Source: Sinohyriopsis cumingii | Lineage: Eukaryota; Mollusca; Bivalvia; Unionida; Unionidae | NCBI GenBank assembly: GCA_028554795.2 | Contig: CM068828.1 | Location: 5,859,720-5,923,719, forward strand | DNA: 64,000 bases | Direction of reading: 5' to 3' | In this document: positions 46,068-59,029 of the stretch, piece by piece | How positions within the stretch are numbered: the first letter of the stretch is position 1 | Layout of the letters: each line of letters opens with the position of its first letter | The notes under the pieces: model-generated | Database searches by the model: none | What the model was told of the DNA's origin: nothing | The model's input: only the letters and a program-made list of their open reading frames with translations | Program-made: the position numbers and the translations under genes

Positions 46068-46694
46068 TTAGGCCGGCCCCCCTCTTTTTTTGTATCCAGA
46101 TCCTGTTTGTTGTTTCAATGCTGACAATACGTCAGGCCGGGAAAGTAGTTGGGGAAGCAGTAGTGGTGCAGGTAAAGGTGCTCCAGCTCTACCGAGTGCT
46201 CCAGCTCTATCGAGTGCTCCAGCTCTACCGAGTGCTCCAACTCTACGGAGTGCTGAACTACCGAGTGCTGCAGCTGTAAGTGGTGCAAGTGCTGATAGTA
46301 TATTTCCTCCTCGTTTCTTATATTTTCCTCCAGTGGCTTTCTTTAGTGCCATTCCAGCTGCGGTTCCAACTGCTCCTAACGCCGCAGCTTTCGCTACTGC
46401 TGGTGCTGCTGCGGCAATCAACGCTGGTATTGCTGCAAGAAACGGAAATATTCCACCGGATTTAATCATATCATGGACAGCTGCGGCACTAAAATCAAGT
46501 CTGATTCCTTTTCCTGCTGCGTTAGCCTTGGAAATTTGATTAAGTTGTGTTTGAGTAACCGATAACTTATTTTGACCACCACTAAGTTGTTCATGTTTAA
46601 GTGTTATTGACGTTCCTGACGCTGATGCTTGCTTTGATATTAATTTCCTGATCTGACCAGGAGTCAGAGTGACATTAACATGACTGTATGACAT
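46068..46694 (-). CDS. pVI-like minor capsid protein
   Basis: A 208-residue intact frame. The N-terminal region (VTLTPGQIRKLISKQ...ITLKHEQLSGG) is the conserved start of a Polinton structural protein. A hydrophobic Ala-rich stretch (about residues 85-120) follows, with KSGGIF and KKRGGN sites that resemble adenain cleavage sites. Then comes a GALGRAGAL-type repeat made by a short DNA repeat (46180-46260), and a C-terminal KKRGG tail. The context next to protease and major capsid supports a membrane-active, protease-processed internal capsid protein. The start is TTAAATAAAATG. Confidence 0.85.
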   Translation of the reverse strand: MSYSHVNVTLTPGQIRKLISKQASASGTSITLKHEQLSGGQNKLSVTQTQLNQISKANAAGKGIRLDFSAAAVHDMIKSGGIFPFLAAIPALIAAAAPAVAKAAALGAVGTAAGMALKKATGGKYKKRGGNILSALAPLTAAALGSSALRRVGALGRAGALDRAGALGRAGAPLPAPLLLPQLLSRPDVLSALKQQTGSGYKKRGGPA

Positions 46695-46742
46695 TTTATT
46701 TAATACGAGATTGATCTAATTGTTACATATCTTCGGAAAATA

Positions 46743-48125
46743 TTACATATTTTCCACTGGTGCATCAACGAGTATCATTCGGCCGCCAGCACCTTCAAGC
46801 AACATTGCTTTATCGGAAAGTATGACCGCGATTGCTCTGTAATTAGCTATAACTCCTGCGTCTCTATTCACGGTAGCCCGAAAGTGAATATCAACGACAG
46901 ACTGTCTGGTTAAATCAAGATGCTCCAGCGAGAAGTAATAGATTGGATAATGAGATATAAAATCCAATTGCGATATTTGCAAACCAGTATCGATATTTAG
47001 ATCACGCGCTAGATATTTTGTCAATCGTTGATATGCACGTGCAACATGGTTGTTAGCAAAATTTAGCATTATGTTCTCGGATGGTTCTTGATGTCCGTTT
47101 ATTCTCAGAGAAACGTCAGTGATACCAAGTTGATCAAATATCATATGCGAACGTGTTTCATTACCCACCCGTGCAGCATCCTGAAGAGCAATGAAAATAT
47201 GTCGCGGCACGGCAACCCCCTGCTGTGATGCTATATGCCATGTAAATAAACCATTGATGTTACTTTGAATACTATCTGTGGTTGTTGTAAGCCACGATAG
47301 CAGCACTTTACCACCTTGATCCATAAAAGAAAGCAGTCGCTGTTCTTCAGTAATTGCGGGAGTCATTACCGGCATCCACAGTGATAGTTTTGTTATCTTT
47401 ACCTTGCCAGCGTCACCTAGAGGTCGCCATAGCGCATCATTGTCGTCGGCTTTTCTAACAAGCACGACTGTATGTTTTGCTCCAAAAATCACCTTTCTGA
47501 CATCTCTGCAAAATCCAAAGATATGTGACAGCGGAATGGCACATGAAAAATTTCTACGATTACCTTTCAACATTTGTCTACGTGCAGCGAAACCTAAATT
47601 AAATTCTGTATTAGCACCATGAACCACCGGCCACACATCAGCGTCAGCGTTATTGGCAAAGTTTCTTGGTCGTCTAATATTGTACTGATCACTGTTAGGA
47701 TGATTAGAAGTGTCCTTGGCAAACATCATTGATGGACCAGATGATCTTGTATAATCATCAGAATATCTTGCTAGACCAATTATTGTTGTAGCAACATCGA
47801 CATCCTTCTGAATCGATTCGATATTTTTTCCATCAATCATGTAGATAGCACTATCAAACAAGGCCATAATTCCGTTATTGACAAAGCCGATTTTAACATC
47901 AGGGAGGTATTCTGCATCATCTTTTTTTATAATTTCTCCTTCTACTTCAATAAATGCTTCAGCGGGCAGGAAATATCTACTTGTATCCTGAACCTGAAGT
48001 TCAATTCGTTATCGTTTATTTGGCTCTCGTGCGTCATAAGAATAATACTGATAATCACGCACTGATTCATTTTTAAGGACCGGTTCGTCTATGTCAAATG
48101 CTGGGTCGGATTCCCGTTTAAACAT
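46743..48125 (-). pseudogene. major capsid protein (double jelly roll), internal TAA
   Basis: The hexon-like major capsid protein. A single frame of 460 codons from the ATG at 48125 (context TAATAAAATG) to 46743, broken only by a TAA at codon 39 (48009-48011). Typical blocks: an N-terminal PAFDID, FIEVEGE, NGIMALFDS, the GLARYSDDY/PSMMF loop, IPLSHIFGF, LWMPVMTP, HIFIALQ, INGHQEPSEN, YPIYYFSLEH and the C-terminal ILSDKAM. The next in-frame ATG (47867) would lose the first beta strands, so a restart would hardly give capsid. TAA from CAA is one C-to-T change. It lies between pVI-like and pX-like genes. A dead relative lies at 486-1650. Confidence 0.94.
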
Positions 48126-48138
48126 TTTATTATAGAAG

Positions 48139-48568
48139 TTATCGTCTAAAACGAAGACCACTTCCCGCAATCAAACTTGTGTTTATTTGTTCAGGATTTA
48201 TCAGCGCTGCTAGTTTTTGATTTGTGGCTTCATTTATTACTTTACTAACATTTTGCTGGCATGTCTGCGGTGGCTGGTAATTTTACCGGCGGAGGTTTTC
48301 TACGTATCAGTCGTGCTAGTCTGTCCTTGATTGCCATGAATGCTTTACCGGCAGCGCTACCAACAGCGCCAGTAGCTTTATCTTTAATAACATCAATGGC
48401 TTTCATCGATAATTGTTTTGCGATCGGTATTGCTTTAGGTGCCATCCTCGCAAATAAACCCTGAACAACATCGCCTAATCCGTTTCCATAAGTCATCCTG
48501 TATACGGGTACTCGTGAATTTACAACCCTGACCATGACTGGTCTACGATGAGAATTGTGTACAATCAT
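48139..48568 (-). pseudogene. basic pX-like core protein (one frame break)
   Basis: A small basic protein, likely a DNA-binding or minor core component. The first frame (48245-48568, 107 codons) has RRPVMVRVVNSRVPV, YGNGLGD and a helical KAIDVIKDKATGAVGSAAG block. It ends at a TAG, but a coding-like continuation with INPEQINTSLIAGSG and a final FRR lies in the +1 frame to 48139, consistent with one extra base near 48250-48262. The continued end is 13 bases from the capsid start. ATG context TTAAATAAAATG. A relic of the same gene lies at 1740-1870. Confidence 0.78.
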
Positions 48569-48588
48569 TTTATTTAATTGTTATTTCT

Positions 48589-49719
48589 CTAATCGCTGTC
48601 CACGAGTTCATCAATAAGTTCTCGATAGATGTGAGTATCCATGATGCCACCTTGAAATAATCGCTGACAGATATCAGCCGCTTCATTAATTATTTCTGGT
48701 GAGTTATTTCCGGCACGCCTTCCTCCTAAGAGAACTTCTAGCCGTGACACATCATTGAAGATATTATCAGGACAGGTAATGTGACCACCAAGACCACTAC
48801 CAGTAGCACCGGGAGGTTCCCCTTCTTCAAATTCCTTAGCTAACTCCCGCCGTCGTTTTTCTAATGGTGGCCGAGGTGTAGTTAGTTGATATGAAGACGG
48901 TAGAGGTGTATCAAGCTGATGTAAAGGCTGCAGGGATGGAATACGTTGAAGTGAAGGCGGTAGCTGTCTTTCTACTGATGGCGGAGGTGACTGAGTGGAT
49001 AGTTGTTGTTCTACTTGTTTCACTTTCTCATTATAAAGTCTCTCTACTTTCTCAAAAAAACTCTGAATTCTAAATCATCATCTCTGGCTTGCTTTTTTTT
49101 TTATATATACGATATATCCATTTGATAAGACTATCATCGTTTATTTTTTCAAAGCCAGGCTTTAAGATACTGGATTTATTAAATATACTAATTTAATGTT
49201 TATTTCAGGTAGTTCCTCACTTTTAGTATTTCTAATATCTTCGACAAACCCTTCTCTAAATTTTTTAATCATTGCAACATTTTCTTTTATTGGTTTAGGT
49301 GTAAATTTTTCTTTTACTCCAGCTACTTCAGTACGAATTTCACTGACCCCTTCAAGTATTTCTTCGCCGACGGGTGGAGGTTGAGCTGCAGCTATATCAG
49401 TTGGAAGCTCTCGTAAAATCTTTTTTGTTTGTTTAGTTCTTCTAGCAATCTTTTCAGTCTGCTCAGCGGTTTGTTTTAGCACTGGAAGAATACCCTTTTC
49501 ATCTCCCAATAAAGCTCTTTCAGTGATCGCCGCAGCTTTCTCAGTAGCTGTTGTAACGGGTTTAAATAATTCTTCCGCACCTGTTGCAAATTCAACTTGT
49601 GCTTGCTGCCGTGCTTGTAATTTTTGTCTTACACTATCTCGTACAGGAAGAAATTTTTTTATTGCTTCTAGTCGCTCTCGAGCCAGTCTAGCAGAATGTG
49701 CTTCTCCAATGTTGGCCAT
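48589..49719 (-). pseudogene. conserved Polinton structural gene, frameshifted
   Basis: The gene nearest the right terminal repeat. The N-terminal frame (49162-49719, 185 codons) starts at AATAATG with a helical, Gln/Glu/Lys-rich region. The C-terminal frame (48589-49023, 144 codons, GTG-start only) is Pro-rich and ends with a block containing DIFNDVS-like residues, LLGGRRAGNN and ICQRLFQGG..D...YRELIDEL. That end is typical of a long structural protein present in many Polintons. Coding-like stretches in other frames fill 49024-49190, so two or three 1-nt breaks lie near 49165-49190, 49100 and 49050 (two of them in T or A runs). The function of the family is not known; position and conservation suggest a virion component. 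Confidence 0.75.
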
Positions 49720-49749
49720 TATTGTTAACTTAAATTTTTAATTCACAGC

Positions 49750-50010
49750 AGAAATCCTAGAATATTTACATTTGAGCATCAGAGAGACTAGGCCACCAAG
49801 TGTTTCGTCTAGTAGACCCCGGAGCCAAGAAGTATTTTTATAGTTAGTTATTTTTCATGAAATAACTCTTCTAGTCAGCAGAGAAGGCTTATTTATCATA
49901 GTTTTTTGAATAGAGGGTTTAGTTTGTGAAATAAGACCCTCTATCAAGAGTGTTCTCGATAGAAGGTTCTGTTGGACGGAATAGTTGGTGGGCTCAGTCT
50001 CTCTGCTGCT
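49750..50010. repeat. right terminal inverted repeat
   Basis: Reverse complement of 33468-33738 with about nine substitutions in the outer ~236 bp and a small gap near the inner end. Ends in CTCAGTCTCTCTGCTGCT at 50010 and is followed by the duplication ACACG (50011-50015). Confidence 0.93.
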
Positions 50011-50015
50011 ACACG
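50011..50015. repeat. target-site duplication, right (ACACG)
   Basis: Second copy of the 5-bp duplication that flanks the Polinton. Confidence 0.85.
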
Positions 50016-50119
50016 GTATCATTTCATAGTTATTTCAAAGTCCAGTAATTATCTACACTGTATATCTTGACTTATCCGAAATTTCATTGATCACAATCAT
50101 TGATTTATTTAAATAACAT

Positions 50120-50165
50120 ATCATAACATAACATAACATAAAATAACATATCATAACATAACATC
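50120..50165. repeat. (AACAT)n-type short tandem repeat
   Basis: Repeated ATAAC/AACAT pentamers with minor variation in the host repeat just right of the Polinton. Confidence 0.85.
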
Positions 50166-50399
50166 CTTCATAACACCCACCTCTGTTACATAATCAAAAC
50201 TACATGCGTGGTTTGTTCCGAGTCGGCGCAAATAAAGAGTGGGATACGTCGAAACCTTCATACGCCATTTCAGATATGTTCTTTCCCCCGACTCAAAACA
50301 AAATACCAGGTTTTTTATTTATTATATAATCCAAAACCCTTCACAAATCTTTTCTTTCTGTAAAGTGTAAATGTAATTCAAAAGAGAAAAAAGGTTGTC

Positions 50400-53300
50400 A
50401 AGGTTCATATCCCCATATTGTTCTAAAAGTCCATAACCTGATATTGTTGCTAAGGTCCATAACCCCATATTGTTCTAAAAGTCCACAACCTGATATTGTT
50501 GCTAAGGTCCATAACCCCATATTGTTGTTAAGGTCCATAAACTCATATTGTTGTTAAGATCCATAATCTGATATTGTTGTTAAGGTCCATTATCCCATAT
50601 TATTGTTAATGTCCATATTCCCATAATGTTGTTAAAGTCCATAACCCCATATTGGTTTTAAGGTCCATAAACTCATATTGTTGTTAAGGTCCATAACCCC
50701 ATATTGTTGTTAAGGTCCATAACCCCATATTGGTATTAAGGCCAAGAACCCCATATTGTTGTTAAGGTCCCTAACCCAATAGTGTTGTTAAGGTCCATAA
50801 CCCCATATTATAATTAGGGTCCATGAACCCATACTGCTGCTTAGGTATATAACCCCATATTGCTTTTAAGGTCCATAACCCCATATTTGTATTAAGGTCC
50901 ATAACCCCATATTGTTGTTAAAGTCCATAACCCTATATTGGTGTTAAGGTCCCTAAGCCCTTATTGTTGTTAAGGTGAATAATCTGATATCATTGTAAAG
51001 GACTATAACCAAATATTATTATTAAGGTCCATAACTCCATAGTGTTATTAAGGTCCATAACCAGATATTCTTGCTAAGGTCCATAGCCCAATATCGTTGC
51101 TAAGATCCATTACCCCAAACTGCCTTTAAGGTCCATAACCATCTGTTTTGATTAAGGTCCATAACCCCATATTGTGTTTTTTATGTCCATAATAACATAT
51201 TGTTGTTAACATCCAAATCCTCATATTGTTATTAAGTTCAATAACCCCATATTGTTGTTAAGGTCCCAAACCAGATATTGTTATTAAGGTAAATAACCCA
51301 ATATTGTTATTAAGCTCCATAACCCCATATTGTTGCTAAGGACCATAACCCCATATTGTTGTTAAAGTCCATAACCTGATATTGTTGTTAATGTCCAACA
51401 CCCCATATTGTTCTTAAGGTCCATAACCCCATATTGTTGTTAAGGTCCATAACCCCATATTGTTTTTAAGGTTCTTAACACATCATATTTGTTATGGTCC
51501 ATAACCCGATAGTCTTGTTATCATCCATAAACCCATATTATTGTTAAGGTCCATAACCCCATTTTATTATTAAGGTCCATAACCCCAGAGTGTTGTTAAG
51601 TTCCTTAACCCCAGTTTGCTATTAGGGTCTATAACCCCACATTGTTGTTAAAGCTTATAACCCCATATTCCTCTTCAGGTCCATAACACCATTTTGTTTT
51701 TAAATTCCATAACCCCATACTGTTGTTAAGTTCTATAACCCCACTTTGTTGTTAAGGTCCATAAGTCCATATTTTTATTAAGGTTAATAACGTCATATTG
51801 TTGTTTAGGTCCGTAACTCCATAGCCTTTTTAAGGTCCATAGACCCATATTGTTATTAAGGTCCATTGCACCATATTGCTGTTAAGGTCTATACCACATA
51901 TGGCAGTTAAGGTCAATAACCCATATTGTTGTTAAGGTCCTTAATCCCATGTTGCTGTTAAGATCCATAATCCCATGTTGCTGTTGCAGTGCATATTTTT
52001 GTTAAGGTTCAGAACTCCGTAATGGTTTTTAGGGCCTTAGCATAATATTGTTGTTATGGTCCATAACCCAATATTCTTGCTATGGTCCATTATCTCATAT
52101 TGTTGTTAAGGTCCATAACCCTGTTTTGTTATTAAGGTTCATAACCCATATCGTTAGTAAGGTCCATGTTGTTAAGGCTCATAACCATATATCCCTGTTA
52201 ATATCCATAATGTCATGTTGTTGTTATGGTCAATAACCCAATATTGTTATTAAGGTCCTTGACCATATATTGTAGTCAAGGTCCATAAACCCATATTGCT
52301 GTTATTGTCCTTAATCCCATATTGTTGTTAAGGTCCATATCACATGTTGTTAAGGTACATTACCCAACATTATTGTTAAGGTTCATAGCCCTGTATTGTT
52401 GTAATGGTTCATAACCCATATTGCTGGTAAGGTCAATAATGCCATATTGTTCTTAAGGACCTTAACCCCATATTGTTCCTAAGGTCCATAACCCCAAAGT
52501 GTTGTTAACATCCACCTCCCTATATTTTTTAAAGGTCAATAACCCCATATTGTAAGTAACGTTCATAACCCCATAAAGTTTATTAAGGCTCATAACTCCA
52601 TTTTCATGTTACTGTCCATAATGCCATTTTATTGTCAAGGTCAATAATGCCATATTGTTGTTAATTTCCATAATCCTATATTGTTGTCAAGGTCCATAAC
52701 CCCTTATTGCTGTTATTGTCTTTAACCCCATATTGTTGCTAACGTCCATAACCCCATATTATTGTTAAGGTACATAACCCAATATTGTTGTTATGTCCAT
52801 AACCCCTTATTGTTGTTAAGGTCCATAATCCCATATTTTTTATTAAGATCAATTACCCCATATTGTTGTTAGGGCTTATTACCCCATATTGCTGTGAAGG
52901 TCCAAAATGCCATATTGTTGTTAAGGTCCCTAACCCCATACTGCTTTTAAAGTCCATAGCCCATATTGTTAACAAGGTCTATAAACCCATATTGTTGCAA
53001 AGGTCCATTACCCAATAATGTTGTTAAGGTTATTTACTCAGTATTTTTATTAAGGTCCATAACCCCATATTGTTATTAAGCTCCATAACCTTATGTTGTT
53101 ATTAAGGTCCATAACCTTATGTTGTTATTAAGGTCCATAACCCCATATTGCTGTTAATTTCCATAATGCAATAATGTTGTTAAGGTCCATAACAACATAT
53201 TGTTTTTAAGATCAATAACTCACTACTTTTGTTTATGTCCATAACACCATATTATTTTTTAGGTCCTTAACCCCTTACTGTTTTAAGGTCCATAACCCCA

Positions 53301-54215
53301 TATTGTTGGTAATGTTCATAATCCAATATTGTTGTTAAGGTCCATATGACAATATTGTTGTTAAGGTCGATATCATGACATTGTTGTTAAGGTCTGCAAC
53401 CCCATGTTGTTGTTAAGGTCCATAAGCCCATATTGTTGTTAAAGTCTTTAGCCCATATTGTTATTAAGATCCATAACCCCATAGTGCTGCTAAGGCCCCT
53501 AACCCCATTTTGTTGTAAAGGTCCATAACCTCATATTGCTGTTAAGGTCCATAACCCCATATTGTTGTTATGGTCCATATCGCCATATTGTTATTAAGTT
53601 CTCTAACCCCATATTGTTGTTAAGGTCCATAACCCCATATTGTTGTTATGGTCCATATCCCTGTATTGTTATTAAGTTCTCTAACCCCATATTGTTGTTA
53701 AGGTCCATAACCCCATATTATTGTTATGGCCCATAGCCCAATATTGTTCTTAAGGTCCATGAACCCATATTGTTTTTAATGTCCATAACCCCATATTTTT
53801 TATTAAGGTCCTTAATCCCATATTTTTCAAGGTTCATAAGTAAGTATTGTTATTAAGGTCTGTAACCCAGTATTGTTGTTATTGTCCTTAACCCTGTATT
53901 GTGAGTATGGTCCCTAATACCATTTTGTTGTTAAGGTCCATAACCCCATTTTGTTGTTAAGGTCCATAACCCCATTTTCTTGTTAAGGTGAATAACCCCA
54001 CATTGTTGTTAAAATACATATCCCCATATTGTTTTAAATGTCTATAACTCCATATTATTATTAAGTTCCAGAACCCCATATTGTTGTTAAGGTCCATAAC
54101 ACATTTTGTTTTTAAGGCAATAACCCCATATTGTTATTCAGGTCCATAACCCCATATTGTTGTTAAGGTCCTTAACCCCATATTGTTTTTAAGGTCCATA
54201 CCCCCTTATTAATAT
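50400..54215. repeat. 26-bp minisatellite, locus 3 (3.8 kb)
   Basis: About 145 diverged units of AACCCCATATTGTTGTTAAG plus GTCCAT. Divergence is high and scattered, so it is an old array, not a fresh expansion. Same family as the arrays at 9.83 and 14.65 kb. Short open frames inside are by-products. Confidence 0.97.
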
Positions 54216-54460
54216 TAAGACACATAACAACACCTAATGTCGTCACATGTGTTCATAAAGGTCATTTGAGGACACTATCTTACACATTAACCGAATTCAT
54301 TAGTGTGTTTTTACTTCACGCAATAAATTGAATATTACATACATAAAATTCCCTCTTATGCCTCGTCTCATAACATTAATGATGAACTCCTTCAATAGTT
54401 CTGTAATTATATACTTCTAAACCTGAGTCGAACTCATAAAATGTATTACGGCTGAGTTTA

Positions 54461-55305
54461 TACAGTCGATCGTCAAAATTGTTGAACAACAATAATAACG
54501 CAAAAATCTCAGTTACACGAATTCGTTTTTAATTTTCCAAATTAACAGTTACACGAATTCGTTTTTCTTTTCACTTCCCACTGAAAGACAATAATCACAG
54601 TCGCAATCAAAATTGCTACAGTGTGTTATAGTCGAAGTAGAATATGTTTTGGTGGAACTCTGTACTCGTAGAGCGTGCTTGATGAAAACTGGATAGAAGC
54701 TGTGAAATGTTCAATGGCCCGAAGATCATGGCTTTAATACTAATACTATTAGTACTACTACTACTACTATCGATAATAGCAAGGGCAATCGCCATCATCA
54801 TTATTGTAGTAGAAAGTATCATCTTCATCGTCATCATCATCATCATCAATATGGAGCCCATGTAGACATGGACAAAGAGGTAAATAGTTCTCGGCCTTGA
54901 TTTTCAAAGACTGCAATCTCAAAGAGAACAAAAAGAGAACATACATTGTGCGAGAGAAGACATAAAGACGCATGATATATAAGAGGAAAATTAAATGAAT
55001 GAAAAATGAAGATAGCACGTTTGACTTTAACAATACAGAAATGTTGTCTATTCCTACGGTTCGTGGAAGATATAAGTAGAAATTTATCCAAGGTGATATT
55101 ATGAATTTCGTCTGTACTACAAACAATGAGAAGTGTAAAAAAGACGATATAAATTTTAAACTTTATCCAAATGCGTTTCCAAACATAGAAATTGTTGGCT
55201 CTTGTTAGGTGTAAAAGGGATGACGAAGGAACTATGACGGTTAACAACGCAAGAGATATGTGTATGACACTTGCGTTCTGAATACGGAGAGGGAAAAATA
55301 AGTAC
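54461..55305. other. no recognised gene
   Basis: A (CAT)n-like run lies near 54790-54850 and repeated ACACGAATTCGTTTTT near 54515 and 54555. Minus-strand frames of up to 162 codons overlap each other, are rich in Phe/Leu/Ile and match no family I know. Confidence 0.35.
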
Positions 55306-55310
55306 AATGT

Positions 55311-55444
55311 TGTTGTTGTAGGGTTGAACGCCATTTTTCAGAACAGGATAGGCCGAATCCGAAACTCAAACCCAAGCAGACAGGTGCGATGGCAGTGAGC
55401 CGTAACGGTGAGCTCTTGAGACCACTCGGCCACTTGGGGACCCC
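55311..55444 (-). repeat. tRNA-derived SINE, family A, internally deleted
   Basis: Keeps the (CAA)n end, GGCGTT block and tRNA head but lacks most of the body. It is flanked by the duplication AAGTACAATGT (about 55300-55310 and 55445-55455), so it inserted as a short form or lost the middle later. Confidence 0.88.
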
Positions 55445-55680
55445 AAGTACAATGTAATTGAATCTGTAATCTTTGTAGATTAAACAGATCACTGTAATAA
55501 CGTTACCGTATCAGTATAGATGTATCAAGAAAATGTCATGTAGTTTCCTGTAAAAACCATTCAGACCGATTCATACCACAAAGCAGATAACCTTTAACTC
55601 CTGTAGTCCAAAGAAGACATGCTTATTCAGCGTGCAGATACTGATGACATACGAATATACATATAACATTTACATATAAC

Positions 55681-55931
55681 GGGGCCCCGAGTGGCCGAGT
55701 GGTCTAAAGCGCTCACCGTTACAGATCACTACCATCTCATCTCTGTCTGCGTGGGTTCGAGTCTCGGGTTGGGCCTATGTGGGTATGTGAGAAAGCTTGC
55801 CAATAGCTTCTCGTGGGTCGGTGGTTCTTTCCGGAGTTTTCCCGGGTTCTTCCTCCACCATGAATACTGGCCGCCATGTATAGCCTATCTTGTGCTGAAA
55901 AATGGCGTTAAACCCCACAACAACAGCAACA
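55681..55931 (+). repeat. tRNA-derived SINE, family A, full length
   Basis: Starts GGGGCCCCGAGTGGCCGAGT, B box GGTTCGAGTCT, ends CAACAGCAACA. The 13-bp duplication ATTTACATATAAC flanks it (55668-55680 and 55932-55944). Confidence 0.95.
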
Positions 55932-55949
55932 ATTTACATATAACATTTA

Positions 55950-57235
55950 CATATAACATTTACTTATAACATTGTGTTTAGCGTGGATCTGATGGATCCC
56001 TATACTAAAAAGTATTTGGAAAATTTGAGAGATAAGTACGATGTGAACTTTAAATTTGTATTTAAAAACAAATTACCAACGTATGCATTCAAGAACAATA
56101 ACGGAATTATTTTATGCATAATTTACATAAAACAAACTACTTGTGGGATTGAGAGTTTTTACCTCCATATATGACGTCAGTTGAGCTAAGAAGACATGTT
56201 TATACCTTTACTTACCTTCTTCATTGTTAGATGGATCATTGCAAATATTGGACCCAGTCTTGAGAAATGATAAGTTGCCTATTGAAGTCGATAGTGAAGA
56301 AAAGTAGAGGTAAATAAGAATGTAGATTGGGTAACCGGGTGACATATATAGATCCAGATGTATAATAGGCGTTTTACATTTTTTTCCCCACTCACTAATA
56401 GGGATTTGAGTCCAGCCTTCCACCACAAAGTTCCAAAATTTATTAGGGGACTTTAAAGTACCGTCTTCCTCAACTTCCTTGTAGTAACAAATCAAGATGT
56501 TGATACTATCACTGATTGTGCAAGACTGCTACTGCAGATAAAACCATATCGAAGGATGATGATTACACGTGAGGCTGCCATTGTTCTCTAAGATGCAATC
56601 GCGCAGTTGTTAAAACACGTTGGTGATGCTGCATATTTATCATAGAGTGTTATATAAACGTTACAATAAGAAGGCTGTTAGCGGATATCCTATATTTTAT
56701 GTCAAGGGTATTGGAGCCAGCAGTGCTGGTAAGCCACTCCATTCCATTTTGTGGTGGTGTTATACTACAAGCAGGTAAAGAGCTTTCTTGTGAGACAACT
56801 GCAGCTGGAGTCTTTTCGAATGTGCACCAACGTGTTTACCGAGTGCATGTCTGCCCATAGGTCCTATGATAACCCCGTGGTCTATCCTATGCTGCATCAA
56901 AGGCGGGCGAAAACCATTTATTTGCGCCATACAGCGGTATGTCAAGATTTACACATCGCATCTTATGGTGGTAGTGGGTTTAAGATGGTCAGAGCATGAT
57001 GGCAAGAATGCGATATTTCCAGCTGTTTCTTCGGGCCTATTGCTCCAGTCGTTTCTGCTGTTCTAGCTGTCTACGCAGTCCAGATATAGAGATGTTTCAG
57101 CGAGATATTTCATAAACTTTACGCGGGCCTTTATTTTCCAGCGGTCAAACATATAGTTTTCTGCCACCTCATGGATGACAACTGGAGTATGAATGATGCC
57201 GAAAGAGTGACAACAGGAACAACAACAAAACAGTT
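55950..57235. other. no recognised gene
   Basis: Short frames only. The 56570-56700 stretch resembles 18060-18215 (see above). It lies in the 3' direction of the relic polymerase at 57.9 kb and may include more of that old element. Confidence 0.35.
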
Positions 57236-57240
57236 TGAAT

Positions 57241-57430
57241 TTGTTGTTGTTGTTGTTGGGTTTAACGCCATTTTTCAGCACACGATAGGCTATGCATGGC
57301 GGCCAGTATTAATGGTAGAGGAGGAACCCTGGAAAACCCAGGGAAGAACCACCGACCCACGAGAAGCTACTGGCAAGCTTTCTCACATACCCACATTGGC
57401 CGAATCCTGGACTCGAACCCACGCAGACAG
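57241..57430 (-). repeat. tRNA-derived SINE, family A, head-truncated
   Basis: Contains the (CAA)n end, TGGCGTT, the body and the B box region, but stops before the GGGGCCCC head. A clear target-site duplication is not seen; the flanks share only a TTTGAA/CTTGAA-like stretch. Confidence 0.88.
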
Positions 57431-57904
57431 CTTGAACTTAAAGCTTCTGGAGCGGCGAAAGAAGCCGTAGGCTTGTATCTTTCTTTCTTTGATGACCACA
57501 TAGCAATGAGCAATGAAGCGTTTTTATAAACCTATGCCATATACGAATTAAACTGGGAGCCCGAGTGACTGCTTCGTTTAGATATTCTCTGCTTGGCCTG
57601 TACACAGCAGAGCAGTTTTGTTGTAAGCCACGTTTGGCCAAAAGACAGCCGCGAGTATCTAGTGGTGCGGTGCCTAAACGCACATGTAGAGCTGGAAGGA
57701 GGGCAACGCCGTGCATCCGACACTGTGATCGCTAAACGTGTTCAGCCTGGCTGACTGGTTCGACATCCCACGCCAGCCATCAATATATCATATTTCTTTA
57801 GTGTCACTCTTTCATTAAATCTGACTGCAATGTTGCCATAAAATCAGCAGTTTCAATCTGCAGCTCTCGTTGTTCGTGCATAGCAGAGTCTATTTGTTTC
57901 CATA

Positions 57905-58810
57905 CCTAGCCTTTATTCATTTGTAGTAGAAGTTGTAAATTTACAGATTAGTGAGGTTAATGAAATGCTATGAACTGTAACGAGGTTGCCTGTAAATATT
58001 GTCACTTGTGGGTCGGTAATCAGGTGGCCTCGCTTGTTTTTCACTCTCAGCCCCACATGATCCATCCGGATCCGCTTCTGCATGTTCTCCATGGTCTTCC
58101 CAAAAGCTGAGTTGCCCATTAACTTGAAGGAATCATTGATACCGCATTGGTCCAGGTAGTGTGTTGAGCTGTGTTTAAGCTTTGTCGGATACTCAATGTC
58201 TACTTAAAGAAGCAGTCGAAATGAAAATAAGCTGGGCAAGATCTGGCGGATCGTCTCACTTTAAGACAGTTGTCAGATTTTGCATCATTTCCAAGTCACA
58301 TAGAGCTGTTTGGCTTTTGACTGTCATCCATAGCATCCACATATTAAATTGTTCGCTTCCATATGACGGCGGCTGACCTTAAAGGTGTCAGCATAGATTC
58401 CTCGCAGAACCATGCCATTCTTTAGGTAGAAATCGTAGCAGCTCATGGTTTTGAATCTTAAAGTGTTCTTTTAGCATGCCCATAGTTTATTAGATTATAC
58501 ACGAGCGGCTCAGTTGGTTGTAGAATGTCTTTATCAGTGGAGACTGCGTGTCATCTAAACGCTCCTAGTACTTCATGTATTCATATGGACTTCGCTTTTG
58601 AGAAGCAAACGGTCAATGCTGTGGTCTGCTGTTCCCGCTGTGTACCATGCCCCGACGCAAAATGTTTCATATGCCTGTCGACAGCCAACTTGACGAGGCA
58701 GCTGTTTATTAACTTGAAGCTGTTAACAAACTGTAATTGTTCTACTGAGAACATTGCGTTTACCTTTATCCTCTGTACTAATCTGATGGCCATACTAAAG
58801 CAGAACCAAT
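57905..58810 (-). pseudogene. relic canonical Polinton DNA polymerase
   Basis: Minus-strand relic of the usual protein-primed type B polymerase of Polintons (DNA_pol_B_2 type), different from the helicase-fused polymerase at 36.8-39.4 kb. The motif B region reads NSAFGKTMENMQKRI near 58060-58115. Upstream on the minus strand, 58690-58790 retains FSVEQLQFVNSFKLINSCL, matching the region after the exonuclease domain. Stops and shifts lie between. I infer that the gene once continued to 61.4 kb and was split by the LINE at 59.0-60.8 kb. Confidence 0.78.
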
Positions 58811-59029
58811 TTTAAATCATAATATGCACCTTTACTTTTTCTGAGTAGATGCGTAATCTGAGATTTCATGTTCGATTTGCGGTGTTTTTTGGTAACATGG
58901 CGGTAGTTTCGTATTTGGTCTTGATCACGTTTCTCGTTGCAGACATAGCATTAGCGTTCTTAAATGTCTGTTCATTGTCATCATTCAACACTATGAGGAA
59001 ACTATAGGCTCACTCAACTTCACGCGCTC

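Noticed and set aside
54616..55334. Overlapping minus-strand frames of 81-162 codons
   Set aside because: Hydrophobic low-complexity products in overlapping frames across a (CAT)n-like run; no domain and no consistent coding signal.
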